Positions 7,294 to 14,232 of a stretch of DNA of 53,627 nucleotides are shown here, piece by piece (position 1 is the stretch's first letter; each line of letters begins with the position of its first letter). Origin of the DNA: Oscillospiraceae bacterium. GTDB taxonomy: Bacteria; Bacillota; Clostridia; Oscillospirales; Oscillospiraceae. The translations under genes were made by a program, and so were the position numbers. Below the pieces are notes generated by a model. That model saw nothing but the letters and a program-made list of their open reading frames with translations, did no database searches and was not told the origin of the DNA. The stretch spans positions 1 to 53,627 of the forward strand of contig CACXAQ010000013.1 in the NCBI GenBank assembly GCA_902765595.1, given 5' to 3'.

Positions 7294-8664
7294 ATGGCAG
7301 AACGCAATGCCACCCTGGGAAGCACCATCCAGGTGCTCCTGGAAGAGAAAAAGTATTCCACCCTGAAGGACATCCTCGTGACCATGGAGCCGGCGGACGT
7401 GGCCGGGATCCTGGAGGAGATCGGGGACGCCCGGATCCCCAGGCTGTTCCGGCTGCTGCCCAAGGAGCAGGCGGCGGAGACCTTCGCGGAGCTGGAGCCG
7501 GAGGAGCAGGAGCTGCTGATCCGGGGCTTCTCCGACGCGGAGCTGCGGGACGTGATCGCGGAGCTCTATGTGGACGACGCGGTGGACCTGGTGGAGGAGA
7601 TGCCGGCCAACGTGGTCAAGCGGATCCTGGCCCAGGCCGATCCGGAAATGCGCCGGGAGATCAACGACCTGCTGCGCTACCCGGAAAACTCCGCCGGCTC
7701 CATCATGACCACCGAGTACGTCTCCCTGCGCCCCGCCATGACCGTGCGCGACGCCATCCAGCGCATCCGCAGCACCGGCGTGGACAAGGAGACCATCTAC
7801 ACCTGCTACGTCACCGAAAGCCGCAAGCTCCTGGGCCTTGTGACGGTCAAGGACATGCTGCTCTGTCCGGACGAGACCACCCCCGTCTCCCAAATCATGG
7901 ACGAGAACGTCATCTCCGTGAGCACCCTGACCGATCAGGAGGAAGTGGCCCGGATGCTCTCGAAGTACAACTTCCTGGCCCTGCCCGTCATCGACACCGA
8001 CGGGCACATGGTCGGTATCATCACCTTCGACGACGCCATGGACGTCATGGTGGAGGAGACCACGGAAGACATTGAGAAGATGGCCGCTATCCTCCCCTCG
8101 GACAAGACCTATCTGCGCTCCAACGCCTGGGACCTGTTCAAGCACCGGATCCCCTGGCTGGCGCTGCTGATGGTCTCGGCCACCTTTACCGGCATGATCA
8201 TCACCGGCTTCGAGGACGCACTGGCCGCCGTGGTGGTGCTCACCGCCTTCATCCCCATGCTGATGGACACCGGCGGCAACTCCGGCTCCCAGGCCTCGGT
8301 CTCCATCATCCGCGCCCTGTCCCTGGGCGAGCTGGAATTTGCCGACCTGCCCAAGGTGGTCTGGAAGGAGATCCAGACGGCGGTGCTCTGCGGCTGCGCC
8401 CTGGCGGTGCTGTGCTTCGGCAAGATCATGCTGGTGGACCGGCTCATCATGGGGGCGGACGTGAACCTGCTCACCGCCGCGGTGGTCTGCGTCACCATGG
8501 CCCTCACGGTGCTGATCGCCAAGGTCGTGGGCTGCACCCTGCCCATGGGCGCTCAAAAGCTTGGCCTGGACCCGGCGGTGATGGCAAGCCCCTTTATCAC
8601 CACCATCGTGGACGCCCTGTCCCTGCTGGTGTATTTCGGCATCGCGCGCACGCTTCTGTTTTGA
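7294..8664 (+). CDS. mgtE: Magnesium transporter MgtE
   Basis: MgtE is a homodimeric Mg2+ channel of the cytoplasmic membrane gated by intracellular Mg2+. The 456 residues follow the family order: an N domain of helical repeats (about 20-130), a CBS pair (about 135-260) that senses Mg2+ and a C-terminal pore domain of five helices (about 285-456). Pore hallmarks are MLMDTGGNSGSQAS and MGAQKLGLDPAVMASPF. GGAGGAG precedes the ATG. No M-box (ykoK) riboswitch is visible in the leader, although mgtE is often controlled by one in Firmicutes. Confidence 0.95.
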   Translation: MAERNATLGSTIQVLLEEKKYSTLKDILVTMEPADVAGILEEIGDARIPRLFRLLPKEQAAETFAELEPEEQELLIRGFSDAELRDVIAELYVDDAVDLVEEMPANVVKRILAQADPEMRREINDLLRYPENSAGSIMTTEYVSLRPAMTVRDAIQRIRSTGVDKETIYTCYVTESRKLLGLVTVKDMLLCPDETTPVSQIMDENVISVSTLTDQEEVARMLSKYNFLALPVIDTDGHMVGIITFDDAMDVMVEETTEDIEKMAAILPSDKTYLRSNAWDLFKHRIPWLALLMVSATFTGMIITGFEDALAAVVVLTAFIPMLMDTGGNSGSQASVSIIRALSLGELEFADLPKVVWKEIQTAVLCGCALAVLCFGKIMLVDRLIMGADVNLLTAAVVCVTMALTVLIAKVVGCTLPMGAQKLGLDPAVMASPFITTIVDALSLLVYFGIARTLLF

Positions 8665-8678
8665 CAGATCGTACATAC

Positions 8679-8713
8679 AAAAAAGGAAGAGGTCTGTGAC
8701 CTCTTCCTTTTTT
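8679..8713. terminator. Bidirectional terminator between mgtE and nitroreductase
   Basis: AAAAAAGGAAGAGGTC at 8679-8694, a 3-nt loop and its exact complement at 8698-8713 give a 16-bp stem with A6 and T6 flanks, serving both converging genes. Confidence 0.9.
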
Positions 8714-8716
8714 GTC

Positions 8717-9244
8717 TTACTCCACCCAGAAGACCCGGCCTTCCGCCCGGGGCTTGGGCTCCGGCGCGGGACCGTCGGGATAGCCCACGATGCAGTGGCC
8801 AACGCCCTCGTATTCGCCCTCGATGCCCAACTCCCGGAGCAGGGCCTTGCCCTCCTCGGTGTCGAAGGCCTCCTTCGCCCGGTTGATCCAGCAGCTGCCC
8901 AGCCCCAGGGCGTGGGCGGCCAGCATCATATTGCCCATGCTCAGGCTGCCGTCGGCCACGGTGAAGGGGGTGTTTTTCTTCGCCAGCACCAGCAGCACCG
9001 CCGGTGCGCCGTAGAAGGGGTCGAAGCCCTCGGCCCAGCCGCCGATCTTCCGGTTCATCTCCATGAGCCGGTCCCGCAGGGCCCGGTCCGTGACGGCGAC
9101 GATGATGGAGGACTGGCCGCCCTTGCCGCTGGCGGCGTAGAGCCCCGCCCGGATGATCTGCTCCAGATCCTCCTTCTTCGGCATCTCGGGGGTATACTTC
9201 CGGATGCTGCGGCGGGTGAGGATGTTGTTCATGGTCTCGTTCAT
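8717..9244 (-). CDS. Nitroreductase family protein
   Basis: A 175-residue FMN-dependent oxidoreductase of the nitroreductase fold. The family uses NAD(P)H to reduce nitro compounds, quinones or flavins; the substrate cannot be told here. Visible motifs are TRRSIRKYTP (FMN phosphate contact), AGLYAASGKGGQSS, and the C-terminal GLGSCWINRA and GHCIVGYP. The start at 9244 is set by AAAGGAG; in-frame codons further upstream run through the promoter. It is monocistronic, with its own promoter and a terminator shared with mgtE. Confidence 0.9.
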   Translation of the reverse strand: MNETMNNILTRRSIRKYTPEMPKKEDLEQIIRAGLYAASGKGGQSSIIVAVTDRALRDRLMEMNRKIGGWAEGFDPFYGAPAVLLVLAKKNTPFTVADGSLSMGNMMLAAHALGLGSCWINRAKEAFDTEEGKALLRELGIEGEYEGVGHCIVGYPDGPAPEPKPRAEGRVFWVE

Positions 9245-9277
9245 GCTGCGCGCTCCTTTCCGTTTGATTTCGTTTTC

Positions 9278-9306
9278 AGTATACCCGCCCCTTGTAAACT
9301 CCGCAA
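9278..9306 (-). promoter_or_regulatory. SigA-type promoter of the nitroreductase gene
   Basis: On the minus strand TTGCGG (9306-9301), a 17-nt spacer and TATACT (9283-9278), about 35 nt before the start codon. Confidence 0.55.
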
Positions 9307-9307
9307 G

Positions 9308-9337
9308 AAAAAATCGGCCGTATCCGGCCGATTTTTT
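9308..9337 (-). terminator. Terminator of the coaX operon
   Basis: AAAAAATCGGCCG at 9308-9320 pairs perfectly with 9325-9337; on the minus strand it ends in T6, just after coaX. Confidence 0.9.
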
Positions 9338-9347
9338 CATCATGGCA

Positions 9348-10115
9348 TTATTTTTTGTTCTTCTGCCACAGGACCCACAGGCCCTTGAGCAGCAGGTCGT
9401 CGTCGCAGACGATCTGGCGCTTGCAGTAGGGCGTGATGTAGGAGGCGAGGCCCCCCGTGGCCACCAGGTTGCAGGGATAGCCCAGCTCCGCTTCCATCCG
9501 CTCGATCATGCCGTCCAGGATGGCGGCGGTACCGAAGACCGCGCCGGAGCGCATGCAGTCCACCGTGTTGGTGGCGACGGCCTTTTTGGGCGGGGTGATG
9601 GAGATCTCCGGCAGCAGGCTGGTGCCCGCGGCCAGAGCCCGGTAGCCCAGCTTCACGCCCGGGAGGATCGCGCCGCCGCGGAAGCAGCCGTCCTTGTCCA
9701 CCACCGTGATGGTGGTGGCGGTGCCCAGATCCATCACGATGGCCGGCGCGCCGTAGCAGCTCAGCGCCGCAACGCCGCCCACCAGCAGGTCTCCGGCCAG
9801 GGTGCCTGGATCGTCGATGCGCAGGTTCAGCCCGGTCTTCATCCCGGGGCCGACTACCATGCAGTCCAGGCCCGTGACCTTCTTTACCGCATGGGTCAGC
9901 GGGACCGTCACCGGCGGGACCACGGAGGACAGGATCACTCCCTCGAAGCCCTTGGGGTCAAGGTTGGAAATGGACAGCAGCTGCATGAGCTTGATGGCGT
10001 ACTCCGCGTCGGTCTCTCCCACGCGGGTCTGGATCCGGACGATGTCGCGGATCTCGCCCTCCTCCAGGCAGCCCAGGACGATGTTGGTATTGCCGACGTC
10101 AATGGCCAGGATCAT
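9348..10115 (-). CDS. coaX: Type III pantothenate kinase
   Basis: CoaX phosphorylates pantothenate, the first committed step of coenzyme A synthesis, and unlike CoaA is not feedback-inhibited by CoA. The 255-residue protein has the acetate-kinase fold hallmarks: DVGNTNIVLG at 5-14 (phosphate loop), GPGMKTGLNLR, the DLGTATTITVVDKDG segment and GGAILPG. It starts 4 nt after the ECF S-component gene, strongly suggesting one uptake-and-activation operon for vitamin B5. Confidence 0.95.
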   Translation of the reverse strand: MILAIDVGNTNIVLGCLEEGEIRDIVRIQTRVGETDAEYAIKLMQLLSISNLDPKGFEGVILSSVVPPVTVPLTHAVKKVTGLDCMVVGPGMKTGLNLRIDDPGTLAGDLLVGGVAALSCYGAPAIVMDLGTATTITVVDKDGCFRGGAILPGVKLGYRALAAGTSLLPEISITPPKKAVATNTVDCMRSGAVFGTAAILDGMIERMEAELGYPCNLVATGGLASYITPYCKRQIVCDDDLLLKGLWVLWQKNKK

Positions 10116-10119
10116 AGGA

Positions 10120-10698
10120 TCACCTGTTCTCTTTCTTTCCGATTTTGATCAGCCGCAGGATCACCGGGCTGAGGACCACGTTGATGGCCAGCTCCACGAG
10201 GAAGTTGGCGCCGATCATGCCGTAGATCAGGAAGTTGCCGGCGCTGGGGAAGCCCGCAGCCTCCGCCCAGCCGCTGATGGTGGGCATAAAGAACAGCTCA
10301 CAGCCCAGAACGAAGAGCCCCGTGTTCACCACCGGGCAGACGATGGCGGCGACAATGACTGCCAGCCACTCGTTGACCTTGGCCAGAGCCTTGTAGACCA
10401 GACCCGCACAGGCGCCGGCGGCGATGCCCTTGACCAGGACCACCAGGACGGTCGCCGGGGCGTTGACGGCCAGGAATGCGGCGGAGTCGTTGAGCAGGAC
10501 GACGAAGCTGAACACAAAGCCCAGCCAGGCGCCCGCGCCCCAGCCGTACAGGGCGGCGCCCACCACGATGGGGACCAGCACCAGGGAGATGGAGAAGGGG
10601 CCGAAGTGGATGAAGCTCCCCAGGATCTGGAGAACCACAACAATGGCCGTGAAAAGGGCCAGTCCGGTCAGCGTGCGGGTGTTCATGTGTTTTTCCAT
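10120..10698 (-). CDS. ECF transporter S component, probably for pantothenate
   Basis: A 192-residue, very hydrophobic protein with about six membrane helices. It is a substrate-binding S component of an energy-coupling-factor transporter; the ATPase (EcfA) and EcfT subunits are not in this window and would be shared. The N-terminal TGLALFTAIVVVLQ and GALYGWGAGAWLGF segments are typical of the family. Placement 4 nt upstream of coaX makes pantothenate the likely ligand, as for PanT; this is inference from context. The start at 10698 is set by AAAGGAA; the longer reading would enter the leader. Confidence 0.8.
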   Translation of the reverse strand: MEKHMNTRTLTGLALFTAIVVVLQILGSFIHFGPFSISLVLVPIVVGAALYGWGAGAWLGFVFSFVVLLNDSAAFLAVNAPATVLVVLVKGIAAGACAGLVYKALAKVNEWLAVIVAAIVCPVVNTGLFVLGCELFFMPTISGWAEAAGFPSAGNFLIYGMIGANFLVELAINVVLSPVILRLIKIGKKENR

Positions 10699-10751
10699 AT
10701 TTAATTCCTTTCTGCTGTCGCCTCCTTCGAGAGGAGTGCGGCGCAAGTTGA

Positions 10752-10780
10752 ATTTTAGCCCCGGCAGGGAGGATTGTCAA
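10752..10780 (-). promoter_or_regulatory. SigA promoter of the S component-coaX operon
   Basis: On the minus strand a consensus TTGACA (10780-10775), 17 nt and TAAAAT (10757-10752). The leader of about 45 nt contains a small hairpin with AGGAG in one arm. Confidence 0.8.
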
Positions 10781-10841
10781 TGCCTTTCTCGCCGCAGCCG
10801 ATGGATTAGACGACCGTTTTGGGTTTTTGTTTCCAAAAACA

Positions 10842-10867
10842 TCTCCGGCGGCCAGGGCCGCCGGAGA
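10842..10867 (-). terminator. Terminator of the polysaccharide deacetylase gene
   Basis: TCTCCGGCGGCC at 10842-10853 and its complement at 10856-10867, followed on the minus strand by TGTTTTTGG. Confidence 0.8.
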
Positions 10868-10880
10868 AGCACAGATTCCT

Positions 10881-12488
10881 TCAGTTGTTGACCGGGTGAT
10901 GGGCCGGAGGGCTGGTCAGGTCCAGGGCCCGGAAGGTGTAGCCGTTGCGCAGGCCCCAGAGGATGATCTGCTCCACGGCGGCCACGCTGTAGTCCTTGAC
11001 GTCATGCTGCAGGACGATGGTGGATTTCCGGCCGGTGCAGCCGTCGATCACGTTTTCCACCACGCCGGCGGTGGTCTTGGTCCCGCCCATATCGCCGCTG
11101 TCCACGTCCCAGTCGAAATACTGGTAGCCCAGATTCCGCACGGACACGGTGAGCCGGCTCATGATGCCGGGATTGAAGCGGCTGACGGTGTTGGAGCTGC
11201 CCCCGGGGAAGCGGCAGAGCCGGGAATACTCTCCCGTCTGCCGGTAGATGATGGCCTGCGTGGCGTAGAAATCGTCATAGAAATCCTGCTCGCTGGCGTA
11301 GATCGCATAGTAATCGTGGAGCACGCTGTGGATGCCGACGCTGTGGCCCGCCGCGAACTCCTTGGCGATCATGTCCTCATAGTCCGGATACTGGCCGGTG
11401 ATGAAGAAGGTCGCCTTCACATTGTAGGCTGCCAGCACGCTCAGAAGCCGGTCGGTGTAGGGGCCGGGGCCGTCGTCAAAGGTCAGGTAGATGGTACGCT
11501 CGTCGGGCTGGACCGTCGCCGGGACCTCCCGGGGGGTGATGGTCACGGTGCGGGTCACGCTCACGGTCTCCCCCGCCTGGTTCTCGATGGTATAAACTAG
11601 CTCATACTCGCCCGCAAGATAGGGGACGACCTCGCCCTCCACCTTGACATACTCGGAAAGGTCCTCACCGCTGCCGCTGAGGGCCGTAAAGCCCGGATCC
11701 TCAAAATCCACGCTGGCCTCCACGGACAGCTCTTCCCCTCCGATCAGGGTCAGCTCCGGCGGGGCGACGGCGGGGATCTCCCGCACCACGACGGCGGCGT
11801 TGCCGGCGGCGTCCTTGACCCGGTACTCGATCTGTCCGCCCAGGTCCTCCCGCTCCACCTGCTCCGTCAGGTCTCCGTCCACCTGGTCCCAGGCCTCGAA
11901 GCCCTCCTCCTCATAGCCGGTGAACCAGTCCGGTTCATAGTCTTCCTTGCTTTTCAAGGTGATCACCGGGGGATCCATGTCCACCACGTGGACCACGCGC
12001 CTGCAGACGTAGTTTCGCAGCAGGAAGTGGGCGGTATAGTCCAGCTCATAGGTCCCGATGGTCTCGGTGTCCACGCTGCCCCGGACCTGCACCGGCAGCT
12101 GGTACTTGCCCACGCCGAACAGCCGCCCCACGGTGACGGCGCTGCAGCCCGGCTCGGTATAGGTTCCCCCATAGGGGATCGTCATCTCGCTGCTGTCCAC
12201 CATGCGGAACTGCACCTGGCGCCCGTCCAGGGTCAGCACCACCGCCGAAGCCGCCAGCACCAGCGCCAGAAACACCAGCAGGGCAATCTTCCAGCCGCGG
12301 GAGCGGCGCGCCTTCTTTTGGGGGTCGGCTGCCTTTGGCTTCTTCTCCCGCTTCTGCCCTGTCTGTTCCGCGCCGGTCTCCTCCGGGGCCGCCTCCGCCC
12401 GAAGCTCAGGCGTGTCCGCGGCGGGGGCCTCCGTCCGGCTGTTTTCCTCTTCCGGACGCGTCAATTCTTTTTCTGTTTCTGCTTCCAT
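10881..12488 (-). CDS. Membrane-anchored polysaccharide deacetylase with Ig-like domains
   Basis: A 535-residue envelope enzyme predicted to remove N-acetyl groups from peptidoglycan or another wall glycan. A charged cytoplasmic tail (1-65) precedes one membrane helix (about 67-87). Three DUF5011/Ig-like segments follow (about 97-170, 172-240, 244-318). The NodB catalytic domain runs from 333: TFDDGPG at 336-342 (catalytic and metal Asp), HSVGIHS at 382-388 (metal His), RFPGG at 426-430, DWDVDSGD at 459-466 and IVLQHD near the end. All NodB motifs are intact. Such enzymes often give lysozyme resistance. It is monocistronic and diverges from glyS. Confidence 0.9.
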   Translation of the reverse strand: MEAETEKELTRPEEENSRTEAPAADTPELRAEAAPEETGAEQTGQKREKKPKAADPQKKARRSRGWKIALLVFLALVLAASAVVLTLDGRQVQFRMVDSSEMTIPYGGTYTEPGCSAVTVGRLFGVGKYQLPVQVRGSVDTETIGTYELDYTAHFLLRNYVCRRVVHVVDMDPPVITLKSKEDYEPDWFTGYEEEGFEAWDQVDGDLTEQVEREDLGGQIEYRVKDAAGNAAVVVREIPAVAPPELTLIGGEELSVEASVDFEDPGFTALSGSGEDLSEYVKVEGEVVPYLAGEYELVYTIENQAGETVSVTRTVTITPREVPATVQPDERTIYLTFDDGPGPYTDRLLSVLAAYNVKATFFITGQYPDYEDMIAKEFAAGHSVGIHSVLHDYYAIYASEQDFYDDFYATQAIIYRQTGEYSRLCRFPGGSSNTVSRFNPGIMSRLTVSVRNLGYQYFDWDVDSGDMGGTKTTAGVVENVIDGCTGRKSTIVLQHDVKDYSVAAVEQIILWGLRNGYTFRALDLTSPPAHHPVNN

Positions 12489-12631
12489 CTTTTTGCCTCG
12501 ATCTCTGCAGTTTTCCTGTTACGGTACACCATTATACACGTTTCGACCCAGGATGGAAGAGTTTTTTTGATTTTTAAGAAATCCGCCCTCTCGATTTGGG
12601 CCATTTTTCCCGGTCTTTTCTGTATCTTTTC

Positions 12632-12660
12632 TTGCGGCGGGGCAAATTATGTGCTATATT
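12632..12660 (+). promoter_or_regulatory. SigA-type promoter of glyS
   Basis: TTGCGG at 12632-12637, a 17-nt spacer and TATATT at 12655-12660. The leader of about 70 nt has two small hairpins (12669-12687 and 12703-12721), the second touching the ribosome site. It is far too short for a T-box. Confidence 0.6.
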
Positions 12661-12736
12661 GAATCGTTGTGATAAGAAGACTATCACCCCTCAACATCAT
12701 CTCTGCGGCAGCCAGCCGCAGGAAAGGACGGACAAC

Positions 12737-14041
12737 ATGAACAACACCGAAAAAACCATGGACAAAATCATTGCCCTGTGCAAGAACCGCGGCTTCATCT
12801 TTGCCGGCTCCGAGATCTACGGCGGCCTTGCCAACACCTGGGACTACGGCCCTCTGGGGACGCGCCTCAAGAACAACGTGAAGGACGCCTGGCGCAAGCG
12901 CTTCATCCAGGAGCGCCGCAACAGCTACGAGGTGGACGCCGACATCCTGATGAACCCCCGGGTCTGGGAGGCCAGCGGCCATGTGCAGAGCTTTTCCGAT
13001 CCCCTGCTGGACTGCAAGGAGTGCAAAATGCGCTTCCGCGCGGACAACCTGATCGACGACTTCGATCCCGAGGCCCACGCCGACGGCATGACCAAGACCG
13101 AGATGTTCGACTACATCAAGGCCCACCACATCCCCTGCCCCAACTGCGGCAAGCATAACTTCACCGACATCCGGGAATTCAACCTGATGTTCCAGACCTA
13201 CCGGGGCGTCACCAACGATGCCAAATCCGTCATCTACCTGCGGCCGGAGAACGCCCAGGGCGAGTATGTGAACTACCCCAACGTCCTGCGCTCCATGCGC
13301 GCCAAGCTGCCCTTCTCCATCGGCCAGATCGGCAAGGCCTTCCGCAACGAGATCACCCCGGGCAACTTCACCTTCCGCACCATCGAGTTTGAGCAGATGG
13401 AGTTCCAGACCTTCTGCAAGCCCGGCGACGACCTGGATCTGTATGATTATTTCAAGGACTTCGGCAAGCAGTTTTTCATGGACCTGGGCCTGTTCCCGTC
13501 CCTGGGCTGGGGCGAGATCAACGGCACCCACGACCGCACCGACTTCGACCTGAGCCGCCACCAGGAGTACAGCGGCCAGAAGCTGGAGTATATCGACCCC
13601 TTCACCAACGAGCGCTACGTGCCCTACATCGTGGAGAGCACCTACGGGCTGGACCGCACGGTGCTGGCCCTGCTGTGCCAGGCCTACGATGAAGAGGTGG
13701 TGGACGCGGAGAAAAACGACGTGCGCGTGGTGCTGCACCTGAACCCCGCCATGGCCCCCATCAAGGCGGCCATCCTGCCCCTCTCCAAGAAGCTGGGGGA
13801 CAAGGCCATGGAGATCCGGGACGAGCTGTCCAAGTCCTTCATGGTGGAGTACGACGAGACCGGCTCCATCGGCAAGCGCTACCGCCGGGCCGACGAGGTG
13901 GGCACCCCCTTCTGCGTCACCTACGACTTTGATTCCGAGACCGACGGCTACGTCACCATCCGCGAGCGGGACAGCATGGAGCAGGTGCGCGTTCCCATCG
14001 CAGAGGTGGAGGACTACATCGCTTCCCGGGTGCAGTTCTGA
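12737..14041 (+). CDS. glyS: Glycine-tRNA ligase, single-chain type
   Basis: Class II aminoacyl-tRNA synthetase that charges tRNA-Gly with glycine in the cytoplasm. The 434-residue product is the homodimeric, eukaryote-like form rather than the alpha2-beta2 form. Visible landmarks are FIFAGSEIYGGLANTWDYGP near the N-terminus, motif 2 around IGQIGKAFRNEITP, the GINGTHDRTDFDL-like segment (GEINGTHDRTDFDL) and the ESTYGLDRTVLALL motif 3, then the anticodon-binding domain. The start at 12737 is preceded by GGAAAGGA; upstream codons in frame lie within the promoter and leader. A paired repeat element begins 8 nt after the stop. Confidence 0.96.
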   Translation: MNNTEKTMDKIIALCKNRGFIFAGSEIYGGLANTWDYGPLGTRLKNNVKDAWRKRFIQERRNSYEVDADILMNPRVWEASGHVQSFSDPLLDCKECKMRFRADNLIDDFDPEAHADGMTKTEMFDYIKAHHIPCPNCGKHNFTDIREFNLMFQTYRGVTNDAKSVIYLRPENAQGEYVNYPNVLRSMRAKLPFSIGQIGKAFRNEITPGNFTFRTIEFEQMEFQTFCKPGDDLDLYDYFKDFGKQFFMDLGLFPSLGWGEINGTHDRTDFDLSRHQEYSGQKLEYIDPFTNERYVPYIVESTYGLDRTVLALLCQAYDEEVVDAEKNDVRVVLHLNPAMAPIKAAILPLSKKLGDKAMEIRDELSKSFMVEYDETGSIGKRYRRADEVGTPFCVTYDFDSETDGYVTIRERDSMEQVRVPIAEVEDYIASRVQF

Positions 14042-14048
14042 TTGCCGC

Positions 14049-14149
14049 GTCATTGCGAAACCAGTCCGAGGACTGGTTGTGGCAATCCGCTCTTTTGTTC
14101 AGATAAGGGACGGATTGCCACGCCAGCGTGAGCACCGGCTCGCAATGAC
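14049..14149. repeat. Cloverleaf-like paired REP element, copy A
   Basis: The outer stem is GTCATTGCGA (14049-14058) and its complement (14140-14149). Inside are a hairpin AACCAGTCC/GGACTGGTT, an 11-bp stem GTGGCAATCCG/CGGATTGCCAC and a second small hairpin that pairs fully, using wobble pairs, only when read on the minus strand. The same layout recurs at 29884 and 46927. Confidence 0.85.
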
Positions 14150-14165
14150 AGCTTAAGAAAAGTAC

Positions 14166-14211
14166 CCCTCAGCCAGCCTGACGGCTGACAGCTCCCCTTA
14201 GGCAGGGGAGC
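14166..14211. repeat. Second palindromic repeat between glyS and nadE
   Basis: CCTCAGCCAGCCTGACGGCT followed by GACA and the hairpin GCTCCCCT (14191-14198)/AGGGGAGC (14204-14211). It resembles a repeat type widespread in Faecalibacterium-like genomes (from memory; not checked). Only one copy occurs here. Confidence 0.5.
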
Positions 14212-14232
14212 CAAAAATGAAGGAGATTGGAT

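Noticed and set aside
12661-12736. T-box leader before glyS
   Set aside because: The leader is about 70 nt with two small hairpins and lacks the T-box sequence and specifier stem.
12596-12736. N-terminal extension of glycyl-tRNA synthetase
   Set aside because: The extension would cover the promoter and leader; the family start and ribosome site are at 12737.
14049-14149. tRNA gene suggested by the cloverleaf-like fold
   Set aside because: No conserved tRNA bases (no TTCG arm, no acceptor end), and the arms are symmetrical halves of an inverted repeat.
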